Assembly: GCA_902774395.1 (NCBI GenBank) | Contig: CACYIK010000014.1 | Span: 1 to 64,000, forward strand | DNA from: an uncultured Bacteroidota bacterium | GTDB taxonomy: Bacteria > Bacteroidota > Bacteroidia > Bacteroidales > P3 | DNA length: 64,000 nt | Direction of reading: 5' to 3' | In this document: positions 24,844-33,738 of the stretch, piece after piece | How positions within the stretch are numbered: the first letter of the stretch is position 1 | Layout: the number at the start of each line of letters is the position of its first letter | Notes under the pieces: model-generated | What the model was told of the DNA's origin: nothing | Databases searched by the model: none | What the model saw: only the letters and a program-made list of their open reading frames with translations | Made by a program: the position numbers and the translations under genes

Positions 24844-25548
24844 ATGAAATATCAATTTTCAACCTTCTTTTCTCAATTATTACAGGCCATATTCCCCTCC
24901 ACCTGCGCCTGTTGCGACGAAGTGTTGGTGAGCGGCGAACGCCAGATCTGCCTCCATTGCCTGACCTCCCTCTTCCGTACCTGCTACAGCAGCCACGACG
25001 AGAACCACACCGAACGACTCCTCGGCGGACGCATCCACAACCTCCAGCACGCCACCTCGCTCTTCACCTTCCACAAAGACAATACCGTCCAGAGGCTCGT
25101 CCATGCCATGAAGTTCCACAAGAATAGCGACCTGTGTCTCCTCATGGGACGCCAGATGGGACTTGATCTGCTTCACTCCGGCCGCTTCGACGACGTCGAC
25201 CTGCTGGTCCCCGTACCCCTCCATTGGCGACGTCGCCTCCGCCGCGGTTACAACCAGAGCGAACTGCTCTGTCGCGGCATCGCCGAAGTCATGCCTCGAG
25301 AGATCAACGCCAAAGCCCTCGTCCGACACCGCCACACCTCCCAGCAAAGCCGTACCAGCGCCGCCGAGCGTGAGAGCAACGTCATGGGTGCCTTCCGCGT
25401 CAAACATCCCGAGCAACTCGAAGGCCGTCATATCCTCCTCGTCGACGACGTCCTCACCACCGGAGCCACCCTCGTCAGCTGCTGCGACGCCCTCTCAGCA
25501 GTTAAAGACATCCGCATTAGCATCGCCACCCTCAGCATCGCCGGCTGA
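24844..25548 (+). CDS. comF: ComF family phosphoribosyltransferase-like protein
   Basis: 234 residues. An N-terminal zinc-finger-like part has the Cys clusters CACC (21-24) and CLHC (near 38). A phosphoribosyltransferase fold follows, with VPVPLHWRRRLRRGYNQSEL and the PRPP-binding loop ILLVDDVLTTGATL near 200-213. ComF proteins work in DNA uptake or recombination-linked nucleotide handling; the exact activity is unsettled. The ATG at 24844 is used. The frame can be opened earlier only at a TTG within repeat DNA (aattgaaaattgag). Confidence 0.88.
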   Translation: MKYQFSTFFSQLLQAIFPSTCACCDEVLVSGERQICLHCLTSLFRTCYSSHDENHTERLLGGRIHNLQHATSLFTFHKDNTVQRLVHAMKFHKNSDLCLLMGRQMGLDLLHSGRFDDVDLLVPVPLHWRRRLRRGYNQSELLCRGIAEVMPREINAKALVRHRHTSQQSRTSAAERESNVMGAFRVKHPEQLEGRHILLVDDVLTTGATLVSCCDALSAVKDIRISIATLSIAG

Positions 25549-25556
25549 AAAAAAAT

Positions 25557-25587
25557 TTGCACGGTTCAAAAAATAATACTATCTTCG
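25557..25587 (+). promoter_or_regulatory. Probable promoter of pyrH-frr
   Basis: TTG (25557-25559), a 20-bp spacer and TATCTTCG (25580-25587; one mismatch to TAnnTTTG). The spacer begins CACGGTTCAAAAAATAA, a looser member of the shared spacer family. The leader contains TGTGGA/TCCACA, a 6-bp hairpin at about 25600-25617. Confidence 0.55.
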
Positions 25588-25646
25588 TTGTTTGAAACCA
25601 TGTGGAGCATTTTCCACAATCCTCTAATAGACAATAAAATAATATC

Positions 25647-26354
25647 ATGAAATACAAGAGAATATTGCTTAAACTGAGCGGCGAGTCGCTCATGGGAAGC
25701 CAAAGCTATGGCATCAGTCCCGAGATGCTGACCCAATACGCCCTTGACATCAAAAGTGCCGTAGAGAAAGGATGCGAGGTAGCCATCGTCATTGGTGGCG
25801 GCAACATCTTCCGCGGCCTCAGCGGTGCCGCCAAGGGCATGGACCGTGTGCAGGGCGACTACATGGGCATGATGGCCACGCTCATCAACAGCATGGCCCT
25901 CCAAGCCGAACTGGAACGTCAGGGTCTGAAGACCGAGCTGCTCAGCGGCCTGGCCATCGAGCCCATCTGCAAGGAGATGAGCCGTCGGCGCGCCATCGAG
26001 GCCATGCAGCAGGGCCGTGTCGTCATCATCGGCGGCGGCACCGGCAACCCCTATTTCACCACCGATACCGCCTCGACCCTCCGCGCCATAGAAATCATGG
26101 CCGACGTCATACTGAAAGGCACGCGCGTCGACGGCGTCTACACCGCCGACCCCGAGAAAGACCCCACAGCAACGAAATACCAGACCCTCAGCTACAGCGA
26201 GGCCCTCGAGAAGAAACTCAAGATTATGGATCTCACCGCCTTTGCGCTGGCCGAGGACAACAACCTGCCTATTTATGTCTTCGACATGAACCGCCCAGGC
26301 AACCTGCTGAAGGTGGTTGAAGGCGAAGAGATTGGTACCTTAGTTTGTAAATAA
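25647..26354 (+). CDS. pyrH: UMP kinase
   Basis: 235 residues, full length for bacterial UMP kinase (amino-acid-kinase fold), which phosphorylates UMP to UDP. Motifs: [15 protein letters not shown] at the N-terminus, [30 protein letters not shown], and [17 protein letters not shown]. It is followed by frr after 18 bp, the common pyrH-frr pairing. Confidence 0.96.
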   Translation: MKYKRILLKLSGESLMGSQSYGISPEMLTQYALDIKSAVEKGCEVAIVIGGGNIFRGLSGAAKGMDRVQGDYMGMMATLINSMALQAELERQGLKTELLSGLAIEPICKEMSRRRAIEAMQQGRVVIIGGGTGNPYFTTDTASTLRAIEIMADVILKGTRVDGVYTADPEKDPTATKYQTLSYSEALEKKLKIMDLTAFALAEDNNLPIYVFDMNRPGNLLKVVEGEEIGTLVCK

Positions 26355-26372
26355 TAATAAAACAATAACAAT

Positions 26373-26936
26373 ATGAACGACTTATCGAAAGCCTGCCTCG
26401 ACGAGGCCAAAAACAGCATGCAGAACTCCATCAACTTCCTGGAGAAAGAGCTCGCCAAGATTCGTGCCGGCAAAGCCAATCCCGGCATGCTCGACGGTGT
26501 GAAAGTGGACTACTACGGCACCATGACCGAGATTAGCCAGGTGGCCAACATCAACACTCCCGATGCCCGCAGCATCGTCATCCAGCCGTGGGAGAAGACC
26601 CTCGTGGGTGCCATCAACAAGGCCATCCTCGACGCCAACCTCGGATTCACGCCGCGTCACGAAGGCGACATCCTGCGCATCACCGTTCCCCCGCTGACCG
26701 AGGAGCGCCGTAAAGAGCTCTGCAAGTCCGCCAAAGCGGAGATTGAGAATGCAAAAGTCAACATCCGCAACGTGCGTCGCAACGTCATGGACAAGGTAAA
26801 GAAGCTCAAAGACAAATCGGTCCCCGAAGACGAGGTGAAGCAGGTGGAGAAAGACCTTCAAGACATCACCGACAAGAACATCGCCGCGTGCGACAAGATT
26901 TACGCCGACAAGGAGAAAGAGATTATGAGCATCTAG
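26373..26936 (+). CDS. frr: Ribosome recycling factor
   Basis: 187 residues. With EF-G it splits the post-termination ribosome. The family signatures are ELAKIRAGKANPGMLDGVKV, DYYGTMTEISQVANINTPDA, ITVPPLTEERRKELCKSAKA and NIRNVRRNVMDKVKKLKD. Length and three-helix plus beta layout are normal. Its stop codon lies in the first unit of a CCTAGG-type repeat array that fills the gap to birA. Confidence 0.96.
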   Translation: MNDLSKACLDEAKNSMQNSINFLEKELAKIRAGKANPGMLDGVKVDYYGTMTEISQVANINTPDARSIVIQPWEKTLVGAINKAILDANLGFTPRHEGDILRITVPPLTEERRKELCKSAKAEIENAKVNIRNVRRNVMDKVKKLKDKSVPEDEVKQVEKDLQDITDKNIAACDKIYADKEKEIMSI

Positions 26937-26976
26937 GCAATCCTAGGTTCTCCTAGGCAAACCTAGAGTATCCTAT
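26934..26976 (+). repeat. CCTAGG-type repeat between frr and birA
   Basis: Units of the form cctaggnnnn (ctaggcaat, cctaggttct, cctaggcaaa, cctagagtat, cctatg) at roughly 10-11 bp spacing. A sister array follows rimP at 34206-34266. Each array sits between two essential genes read in the same direction. Confidence 0.6.
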
Positions 26977-27727
26977 GACCATTGTCAAACTGGCCTCTGT
27001 GGCCTCTACAAATAAGTATTGTGAAGTCCTCGACCTCGCTGAGGTGGAGGACTTTACTTGTTATTGGGCGTTGGAGCAGACTGCCGGCATTGGCCAGCGC
27101 GGCAACCACTGGGAGGCCGCACCCGGCAAAAACCTCACCTTCAGCCTTGTACTCCACCCCACATTTCTCCCCGCCGACCGCCAGTTCAAGCTCACCCAAG
27201 CCCTCTCGCTGGCCCTCTGCGATTGCCTTAAGGACCTTAAGGACTCTCAAGACCTTAAGGTCAAATGGCCCAATGATATCTATGTGGCCGGCAAGAAGAT
27301 CTGTGGCACCCTCGTTAGCACCCACATCTCCACTCAAGCAATCAAACAATCAAACAATCAAGCAATCATTTCCTCCGCCGTTTGTGGCATCGGGCTCAAT
27401 GTCAACCAGACGGACTTCCCCGACTGGGTACCCAATCCCACTTCGCTGGCTCTGCTCACAGGAAAAGAATACGAACTGGAGCCTCTCTTAAAAAAACTTC
27501 TTGCCCGTATCGAGACGAGATATAACGCTCTGAGAGCAGGGCAAGACCCCGAACAGGAATACCTCGCGCGCCTCTTGAATATATATGTTCCCGCGCGCTA
27601 TATATATAATGAAAGGGAAATCATCGCCACCATCACTGGCGTCGATTCTCACGGAAGACTCCTGCTCACCACCTCCGAGGGCCAGCAGCTCAGTTGCGGG
27701 ATGAAAGAGATTACATGGCTGGGATAA
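26975..27727 (+). CDS. birA: Biotin--[acetyl-CoA-carboxylase] ligase
   Basis: 250 residues, the catalytic and small C-terminal domains without an N-terminal DNA-binding domain, so it is a ligase and not a repressor. Motifs are the TxGxGQRGNHWEAAPGKNLTFS block (near 32-55), KWPNDIYVAGKKICGTLV (near 95-112) and GIGLNVNQTDFP. Two stretches look repeat-derived: DLKDLKDSQDLKV near 85-96 (aaggaccttaagg units) and QAIKQSNNQAIIS near 120-132 (caatcaaa units), the second inside a normally tight loop. It ends 3 bp from the convergent gene at 27731. Confidence 0.92.
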   Translation: MTIVKLASVASTNKYCEVLDLAEVEDFTCYWALEQTAGIGQRGNHWEAAPGKNLTFSLVLHPTFLPADRQFKLTQALSLALCDCLKDLKDSQDLKVKWPNDIYVAGKKICGTLVSTHISTQAIKQSNNQAIISSAVCGIGLNVNQTDFPDWVPNPTSLALLTGKEYELEPLLKKLLARIETRYNALRAGQDPEQEYLARLLNIYVPARYIYNEREIIATITGVDSHGRLLLTTSEGQQLSCGMKEITWLG

Positions 27728-27730
27728 GCC

Positions 27731-28192
27731 CTACTTTGCCGAGTGCATCATTTTCTTCACCAGCAGCGACACCACGGCTTCGCTTTCCTCTTCACTGTCA
27801 GCGCTGAAAATATAGAGCGTACGTTTTAGGTAGGAGATGCCTACGTAGCAACTGTTGGCCACATCTATCTGTTCATTCACCACAGGGGCGTTCTGACTCG
27901 GGTTGTTGCGGTTGCGACGGGCGAATGTCACCACATCGGCACCCTCGCGCAGGTCGTTCATCTGACTCTGCTGCAGCGGGCTGATGGAGAACTCCTTCAT
28001 CATCCAGTTCCACCCGGCATCGTCGACAGCCTCGATGACCGTCACGTCCACCTGGGTCTTGCTGTTGATGGAGAAATTCGACACCGAAGCCACCTTGACA
28101 TGAGGCTGCTTGGCGTAGCGCCGGTAGATATCGGTCTGAGCCGAGAGACCATAACACAGCGCAAGCATCAATATGAGGACTGTCTTTTTCAT
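27731..28192 (-). CDS. Secreted protein of the second ECF sigma operon (third cistron)
   Basis: 153 residues with a Sec signal peptide (MKKTVLILMLALCYGLSAQ). The core VDVTVIEAVDDAGWNWMMKE and the later CYVGISYLKRTLYIFS match the third protein of the other sigma operon (6082-6585). This copy has a cleavable signal and the other a membrane anchor. From memory, a DUF4252-like family is possible. I start at 28192, where it overlaps the preceding stop by ATGA, and not at 28240 inside the upstream gene. Confidence 0.7.
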   Translation of the reverse strand: MKKTVLILMLALCYGLSAQTDIYRRYAKQPHVKVASVSNFSINSKTQVDVTVIEAVDDAGWNWMMKEFSISPLQQSQMNDLREGADVVTFARRNRNNPSQNAPVVNEQIDVANSCYVGISYLKRTLYIFSADSEEESEAVVSLLVKKMMHSAK

Positions 28193-28710
28193 GCCGAAAG
28201 GAATTTCCATATATCGTTGATTACCGCATCTTCGTCGCACTGTGTGTTGCAGACCACCACAGGCTTCTTGCTACGTTTAGCAGCCGGTTTCTCGGCCTTT
28301 ATCACCGTTGCCTCCTCTTTGGCTTCCACTCTGTTGATCTCACTGGCAGAGGCCATCAGCACCGGGGCTTCCTCGTCCTTCACCTCCTTCGCCGCAGGCT
28401 GAGGCACCTCTTGTCGAGCCTCCTCTACCGCTGCAGACGTCTCGGTAACGACATTCGTCTCAGCCGTCAACCCTTGACGTTCCTGCCCGGGAGTGGCAAA
28501 CCATATTCCAGCGCCTATCAGCACAAGTCCGGCCATGACAAACGAGACGGCACGTATCGTGCGTCGCCGTATGATAGCATTAGCCTTGCAGAAAGCGTCT
28601 TCCATCACCTCGTCCTTGCGCGTAAGTATACTCAGCTCGGCAAGTTCCTTGTCGGAGATTGTTCCCTGCTGGTACTTTGCCAGCAGTTCCTGAATGGCAT
28701 CTTTTCTCAT
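28189..28710 (-). CDS. Single-pass membrane protein, candidate anti-sigma factor
   Basis: 173 residues: a cytoplasmic N-terminus with charged helices (MRKDAIQELLAKYQQGTISD, KELAELSILTRKDEVMEDAF), one membrane helix near residues 52-72 (AVSFVMAGLVLIGAGIWFA), and a long Ala/Glu/Lys-rich outer part (SAAVEEARQEVPQPAAKEVK, EKPAAKRSKKPVVVCN). The sequence LLxxYxxGTISDKEL is seen in the short cytoplasmic parts of anti-sigma-like proteins. It is joined to the sigma gene before it and the secreted protein after it by ATGA overlaps. Confidence 0.65.
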   Translation of the reverse strand: MRKDAIQELLAKYQQGTISDKELAELSILTRKDEVMEDAFCKANAIIRRRTIRAVSFVMAGLVLIGAGIWFATPGQERQGLTAETNVVTETSAAVEEARQEVPQPAAKEVKDEEAPVLMASASEINRVEAKEEATVIKAEKPAAKRSKKPVVVCNTQCDEDAVINDIWKFLSA

Positions 28711-29165
28711 AATTCTTCCTCCATTCTTTTTTTCAGATAATCTTTCGTTTTTGCGATAATTCTTTTGGTCTTTGCTACACTGATTCCCACCTTCTGGGCA
28801 ATATCGTCGACCGTATAGTTCTCTTCATAGTGCAACTCTATCACTGCCCTGTCGAGGAAAGACAACTCGTTCTTCACTTTCCTCAGCACACTGAGCTGCT
28901 CTTCGTGTTCCGGATCGGACACCAGCATCCACTCGTCGATTTTATTCAGACGGCTGTTGTGTTTCAACATGTCGATGCATTTGTTCTTCAATGCCTGACG
29001 GCAATAGAAGTACGGATCCTTCACATTATGATGCACCATCGTGTTCACCACAGCGTCCTGGACAGCATCTTTCGCATCCTGGTCATCTTTGAGCATAGCG
29101 ACAGCCATAAGGTAAAAGTCGAAATAGTGATCGACTAGTATTTGCCTTTTTTCTGTCTTTTTCAT
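28707..29165 (-). CDS. ECF-type RNA polymerase sigma factor
   Basis: 152 residues. Region 2 is FDFYLMAVAMLKDDQDAKDA, VQDAVVNTM...FYCRQALKNKCIDMLKH. Region 4 is LSFLDRAVIELHYEENYTVD, DIAQKVGISVAKTKRIIAKT. I use the ATG at 29165 (MKKTEKRQI). The first ATG in frame (29210) would overlap the upstream gene by 14 bp. This heads the second sigma, membrane protein, secreted protein operon of the window. Confidence 0.85.
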   Translation of the reverse strand: MKKTEKRQILVDHYFDFYLMAVAMLKDDQDAKDAVQDAVVNTMVHHNVKDPYFYCRQALKNKCIDMLKHNSRLNKIDEWMLVSDPEHEEQLSVLRKVKNELSFLDRAVIELHYEENYTVDDIAQKVGISVAKTKRIIAKTKDYLKKRMEEEL

Positions 29166-29196
29166 AATGTGTAGACGCGGGACATGCATTTTTGGC

Positions 29197-29649
29197 TCAT
29201 TTTTTAACATTTTTTTTCCAAGCCGGTATCTCTTTTAACATTTCCAGACGACCGCCCTGGTAGTCCACCCTCACCACAACCTGCTGATTTCCATTTGTCA
29301 ACAACAGCATCGGCACATGCAGAACTGTATTGTAACGACAGGCTTGGTCGCAGACTTTCTGGGTGAGCGGGATTTCACTTTTTTTGCATTCCACAATCAT
29401 CCAAGGATTACCGTCGCGGTAGACCACGATGTCGCAGCGGCGTGTCATGCCGTTCACCGTGATGGTGCCCTCCACCTGCATCACCTCCAGTGGATATCCG
29501 TAGTCCTCATGCATCCGTACGATGGTGTGCTGCCGCACCCACTCCTCGGGGGTCAGCGCCACCCACCGCCGCCGGACAGGGTCGAACACCTCCTGGTGAC
29601 TATCGTTCACGCGGGTCAAGACTTCAGTATATGGTGCTTTCGTCGCCAC
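29197..29649 (-). CDS. HsdR N-terminal-like nuclease-fold protein
   Basis: 150 residues. The segment RRCDIVVYRDGNPWMIVECKKSEIPL contains a PD-(D/E)XK core (Asp, then E-C-K), as in the N-terminal domain of type I restriction HsdR subunits. The upstream EEWVRQHTIVRMHEDYGYPL helix is typical of the stand-alone HsdR_N proteins widespread in Bacteroidetes. These are not known to be restriction enzymes and their role is unclear. Its start overlaps the end of the outer-membrane protein gene by 26 bp. Confidence 0.75.
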   Translation of the reverse strand: MATKAPYTEVLTRVNDSHQEVFDPVRRRWVALTPEEWVRQHTIVRMHEDYGYPLEVMQVEGTITVNGMTRRCDIVVYRDGNPWMIVECKKSEIPLTQKVCDQACRYNTVLHVPMLLLTNGNQQVVVRVDYQGGRLEMLKEIPAWKKNVKK

Positions 29650-32197
29650 CTTCTTCCTCTTGCTGTTGGGGTTTCTGCTTCAGGCCGTTGTTGATTTTCC
29701 AACTGAAGCCGAGGGTGACAGAGGGCGAGAGACGCTTGGATTTCGCCACACGGTTCAGCTGCTCGTTGTGGGTAGTATGGCCCCATCCGCCAGTGCAGAG
29801 CACGTCGCCGACACGCAGGCTGATGGTGCCTCGGCGCTGGAAGACATCCTTCTTCACCGCGAGGTCCACCCAATAGCTGGCATCCATATCGGTCTGGAGG
29901 TCGAGCCACGGCGCCCAGTACTGGCCGCTGAGCTGTATAGTCCAGTCGCCAGGAAGTGTCATGAACGAGTTGAATTTGCCGCTGGCCTGGAACGATTCCT
30001 TGTCCTTGTTGTCGAGCAAGGCGGTACCTTCGATGCGGTTCTCATAGAGATTCACGCTGACATTGAGTTTCCACCAACTGAAGACTTGCCAGTCGACGAT
30101 AAACTCGAGGCCGTAGTTGTAGCCGCTGGCGAGGTTCTGCCATGTCGAGGCCCAATAGCCGTCATACTCGGGGTTGTAGGGCTCCCACCACGAATAGTGG
30201 GCAGCGCTGGCGGAGTCCCACACGTAGCCGTAGCGCGTCATCATATTGGTAGTCTGGCGGAAGTAAGCGGAAGTAAATATGTTCCACTTACCAAGGCCGA
30301 GGTTATAGCTGAGTTCAAAGGCATTGGTGTACTCAGGGTCGAGATTGGGGTTGCCAAAGTTGAGCTGCTGACCCTCGCGTACCTCCATGTATGGGTTGAG
30401 GTCCCACATGTGGGGACGGCGCACACGGCGCGAATAGCTGAGCTGCAGGCCCTGGTCGTCGTTGATTTTATACGACAGGTGCAGTGTGGGATAGAGCTGC
30501 CAGTATTTTTTGTCGACGGGCGGTGTGGCGGCGTGGTTGCGGTCCTCGCCGTAAGTGGAGGCAAACTCGCCGCGCAGTCCCGCCTGCAGCGAGAGAGCCT
30601 CGGTGAGGCTGCCACCCAGGGTGGCGTAGACGGCATGCACCTGCTGGGTGTAACGGAAATGGGTTGAGGAGAGCGAGTCGTAGTAACTGTAAAGGCTGTG
30701 GCCGGCATTATACTCGGTACGGGTATAGTCAGCCCGCTGGTCGGGCCAGTCCATACGGCCCTCATAGCCTGTCTCAAGGCGCCAGCCTTCCCTGCCCAAG
30801 AAAGAGTCGAGCGGACGCAGCCAGTTGAGTTTGAGGTTCAGTGCCTGGTGATGGTTCTTGGTCTCACTCTCACGCAGGTAATAGTTGTCCCAGTTGGCGA
30901 TGGTATTGGCATAAGACTGCTCCTGAGTGCCGTCGCCCTTCACCCTGCGGGTACTGAAGGTGGCGTCGAACGTCAACTCCTCATCCTTGCGGTCGAATTT
31001 CTTCGTGTAGAGGAGGTTGAACGAGTGGTTGAAGTTGCGGTTGTTGCTGTGCGAGCTTTGGTCGTAGCGCAACGAGTCGCCATATAGCAAGTCGTGGGAG
31101 TAGATATCGGCATTGCGCTGGCGGTTGCCGCCACGCAGCTGGTAAGAGAGCAACAGACTGTTGTGCTCGTCGAAATAGTATTCGCCACCCACCTTGATGC
31201 TGCCCATGGTGTTGGGGTTCACGCTGTACTCGTTGATAGAGTCGTGACTGCGTGCCACACCGCCCTGAAGGCGTTCGATATCGGTGGTGCCGTAGTGTCC
31301 ACGGGCGCGACGTCCCAGGTCGGCATTGAGGAAGAGGTTATACTTCTCGGTGGTGTAGTTGAGGCTCACGTTGCCCATCACCGTGGGGATGAACTGATCC
31401 ATCTCACTGGGAATATTGAAGGGCAGCGGAGCGCCGACATTGAGGCTGGCCACGCCGTTGAGACCCAAAGCACCGGCGGTGCGGTCCTTGAGTTTGATAT
31501 TGATGATGCCACTCATGCCCTCGGGGTCGTATTTCGCCGAAGGGTTGGTGATAACCTCCACATTCTCCACCGTCGAGGCAGGAATCTGCTCCAGCAGGGT
31601 AGCCAAGTCTGAGGCCAGCAGCTCGCTGGGGCGGCCATTGACAAGCACCTTGACATTGGTGGAGCCACGCAGTGTCACGTTGCCGTCGTTGTCGATGGCC
31701 ACACTGGGGACCTGCTCCAGCACATCGGTGGCGGTGCCACCGCCAGCCACTATATTCTTGTCCACATTGACCACACGCTTGTCGAGCTGGTATTCCACCA
31801 TCGAACGCTCGGCGGTAATCTCCACCGCCTCCATCATGGTGCCTGACATCTTCAGCTGCACCTTGCCGACATTCACGTCGCGGTGGCGGTCGTTGAGGGT
31901 CACAGGGTCAGTATAGTACCAGGTGTCGTAGCCGATGAAGGTGACACGCAGGATGTAACGGCCATAGGGTGCCGTCAGCGAGAAACTGCCATTGCTCTCA
32001 CTCACGGTGCCGTTCACCAGCGTCGAGTCACTGGCCTTCAGCAAGGCGATATTGGCATACTCGATATTCTCACCCGAGAGCTTGTCCACCACACGGCCAC
32101 GCACACCTCCCTGCTGCGCCAACAATGAATTGAAAATTGAAAATTGAAAATTGAAAATTATGCTAGCGCAAAAAACGACCTTCAGAAATCTTTTCAT
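29624..32197 (-). CDS. TonB-receptor-like outer-membrane beta-barrel protein
   Basis: 857 residues: signal peptide, a carboxypeptidase-regulatory-like domain (about 30-115: GGVRGRVVDKLSGENIEYAN, ANIALLKASDSTLVNG), a plug (about 120-230: TATDVLEQVPSVAIDNDGNV, LRGSTNVKVLVNGRPSELLA) and a large C-terminal barrel of the outer-membrane beta-barrel-3 type. The substrate is unknown. The signal peptide contains IIFNFQFSIFNSLLAQ, encoded by tandem aattttc units (about 32124-32160) of the kind found between genes, so its hydrophobic core is made of repeat DNA. It is followed by the HsdR_N gene, which it overlaps. Confidence 0.85.
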   Translation of the reverse strand: MKRFLKVVFCASIIFNFQFSIFNSLLAQQGGVRGRVVDKLSGENIEYANIALLKASDSTLVNGTVSESNGSFSLTAPYGRYILRVTFIGYDTWYYTDPVTLNDRHRDVNVGKVQLKMSGTMMEAVEITAERSMVEYQLDKRVVNVDKNIVAGGGTATDVLEQVPSVAIDNDGNVTLRGSTNVKVLVNGRPSELLASDLATLLEQIPASTVENVEVITNPSAKYDPEGMSGIINIKLKDRTAGALGLNGVASLNVGAPLPFNIPSEMDQFIPTVMGNVSLNYTTEKYNLFLNADLGRRARGHYGTTDIERLQGGVARSHDSINEYSVNPNTMGSIKVGGEYYFDEHNSLLLSYQLRGGNRQRNADIYSHDLLYGDSLRYDQSSHSNNRNFNHSFNLLYTKKFDRKDEELTFDATFSTRRVKGDGTQEQSYANTIANWDNYYLRESETKNHHQALNLKLNWLRPLDSFLGREGWRLETGYEGRMDWPDQRADYTRTEYNAGHSLYSYYDSLSSTHFRYTQQVHAVYATLGGSLTEALSLQAGLRGEFASTYGEDRNHAATPPVDKKYWQLYPTLHLSYKINDDQGLQLSYSRRVRRPHMWDLNPYMEVREGQQLNFGNPNLDPEYTNAFELSYNLGLGKWNIFTSAYFRQTTNMMTRYGYVWDSASAAHYSWWEPYNPEYDGYWASTWQNLASGYNYGLEFIVDWQVFSWWKLNVSVNLYENRIEGTALLDNKDKESFQASGKFNSFMTLPGDWTIQLSGQYWAPWLDLQTDMDASYWVDLAVKKDVFQRRGTISLRVGDVLCTGGWGHTTHNEQLNRVAKSKRLSPSVTLGFSWKINNGLKQKPQQQEEEGGDESTIY

Positions 32198-32235
32198 TTG
32201 CCTAAACTCCTTATCTCCTGTCTCCTTATCTCCTT

Positions 32236-32595
32236 TTACTGCTTCGGCTGACGCACATAGTGGGGCATTTCGAAGGGTATCTCTATCGAATACTCAATAA
32301 GGCCGCCGAAAGAGCCGTCCTCTTTGTACCAGGGAGTCTGGTAGATCAGTTTCTTCACCTTACTGCCGTCGGCAAGGGTCTTCTCAATGGTGTAGGCGTT
32401 GAGTTCCTGATGTTCCAGCAAACCCTTGAGTTTGGTCTTCGCCGGCTCTGGGTGGCAGTTCATCAGGTTGTAGCCGATGATTTTCTGGCCGTGACTATTC
32501 ACGTCGGCCGAATGTTGGTTCATATCCAAAATATTGCCCTCGGCGTCACACACCGTGATGGCGATATTCGTCAATCCTTCAAAATATTGTTCCAT
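32236..32595 (-). CDS. Stand-alone PAS-domain protein
   Basis: 119 residues forming one PAS-like unit: FEGLTNIAITVCDAEGNILD, MNQHSADVNSHGQKIIGYNL, MNCHPEPAKTKLKGLLEHQE, and a closing IYQTPWYKEDGSFGGLIEYS strand pair. It has no output domain, so it probably senses a ligand or redox state for a partner. It lies between ptb and the barrel protein on the same strand. Confidence 0.7.
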   Translation of the reverse strand: MEQYFEGLTNIAITVCDAEGNILDMNQHSADVNSHGQKIIGYNLMNCHPEPAKTKLKGLLEHQELNAYTIEKTLADGSKVKKLIYQTPWYKEDGSFGGLIEYSIEIPFEMPHYVRQPKQ

Positions 32596-32688
32596 AATAG
32601 CTGTTCAACGAGACAAAATTAAAGGTTAATGGCCAAAGCGCTTGCGTCAGCCTCTTTAACCATTAACCTTTAAACGTTAATCGTTACC

Positions 32689-33597
32689 TTATTTGCACTG
32701 CAGGGCAGCGAGGGCGATGCTGTAAAGCTTGGTGTTCATGCTGTCGCCACGGCTGGTGAGGACACAGGGAACCTTGGCACCCATGACCATGCAGGCGAGC
32801 TCGGCGTGAGCAAACTTGGTGCAAGCTTTGTAGAAGATGTTGCCAGACTCGATGTTGGGGAACAGCAGGCAGTCGGCATCACCGGCGACCTCGCTGGTGA
32901 GCTTCTTGGTCTGGGCGCTTTCCTTGTCGATGGCGCAGTCGAGGCTCAGAGGACCGTCGACGATGGCACCGGGAATCTGGCCACGCTGGCTCTGCATACC
33001 CAGCCATGCGGCTTCGGCGCAAGCGGGCATTCCGATGGAGACCTGCTCGGTAGCGGCGAGGACAGCCACTTTGGGTTTGGGGTTCTCAAGGCTCTTGGAG
33101 ACCTGGATGAGGAAGTTCATGATGGCGGTCTTCTGCTTGAAGTCGGGAGCGGGGATGATGGCCATGTCAGAGCAGCAGAGCAGCTTGTGGTAGGCGGGAA
33201 CCTCCATGACAGCCATGTGGGTCAGCATATCGTTCTTCTTGCCGGGCATGAGGCCGTTTTCCTTGTTGAGGATGGCACGCATATACTTATCGGTGGAGAG
33301 CAGACCCTTCATCAGGAAGTCGGCCTTGCCTTCATTAATCAGGGCCACAGCCTTGGCACCAGCCTTGTTGTCGTTGGCCTCCTGAATCATCTCAAACTTG
33401 TTGGGATCGATACCCTCCTCAGCGCAGACCTTCTTCATGGTCTCGATGTCGCCCACGAGGGTAGCCTCAACGATACCGCGGTCGATGGCAGCACTGACAG
33501 CACCAATGGTGTGGCTATCGTTAGCATAAGCAACGGCTAATCTTTTTTTACCTTTCGATTTGACCAGCTCCAGCAGGTCGTCAAGTTTTGTAATCAT
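32689..33597 (-). CDS. ptb: Phosphate butyryltransferase/acetyltransferase family enzyme
   Basis: 302 residues, typical of Ptb (about 300). It exchanges the CoA of an acyl-CoA such as butyryl-CoA for phosphate, feeding an acyl kinase for ATP synthesis. Motifs: VAYANDSHTIGAVSAAIDRG, ADFLMKGLLSTDKYMRAIL, VAVLAATEQVSIGMPACAEA, GAIVDGPLSLDCAIDKESA. No butyrate kinase gene is adjacent. Together with IorAB it hints at energy gain from amino-acid-derived acyl-CoAs. A phosphoacetyl specificity cannot be excluded. Confidence 0.85.
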   Translation of the reverse strand: MITKLDDLLELVKSKGKKRLAVAYANDSHTIGAVSAAIDRGIVEATLVGDIETMKKVCAEEGIDPNKFEMIQEANDNKAGAKAVALINEGKADFLMKGLLSTDKYMRAILNKENGLMPGKKNDMLTHMAVMEVPAYHKLLCCSDMAIIPAPDFKQKTAIMNFLIQVSKSLENPKPKVAVLAATEQVSIGMPACAEAAWLGMQSQRGQIPGAIVDGPLSLDCAIDKESAQTKKLTSEVAGDADCLLFPNIESGNIFYKACTKFAHAELACMVMGAKVPCVLTSRGDSMNTKLYSIALAALQCK

Positions 33598-33643
33598 CTT
33601 ATTAATAATTTTTTAATAGTTAATAAATCAATATTTGAAACTG

Positions 33644-33674
33644 CAAATATACAACATTATATGGAAACCACCAA
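33644..33674 (-). promoter_or_regulatory. Promoter of ptb
   Basis: On the minus strand TTG (33674-33672), a 20-bp spacer and TATATTTG (33651-33644). The start codon is at 33597. It lies back to back with the rimP promoter, only 25 bp away. Confidence 0.72.
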
Positions 33675-33698
33675 ATAAAAATAAAATTATAAAAAAAT

Positions 33699-33728
33699 TT
33701 GCCAGTTCGAAAAATGTTCGTACCTTTG
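33699..33728 (+). promoter_or_regulatory. Promoter of rimP-nusA-infB
   Basis: TTG (33699-33701), a 19-bp spacer CCAGTTCGAAAAATGTTCG and TACCTTTG (33721-33728). The spacer matches that of the tRNA-Asp promoter at 17 of 19 positions. Confidence 0.8.
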
Positions 33729-33738
33729 CAGCGGAATG

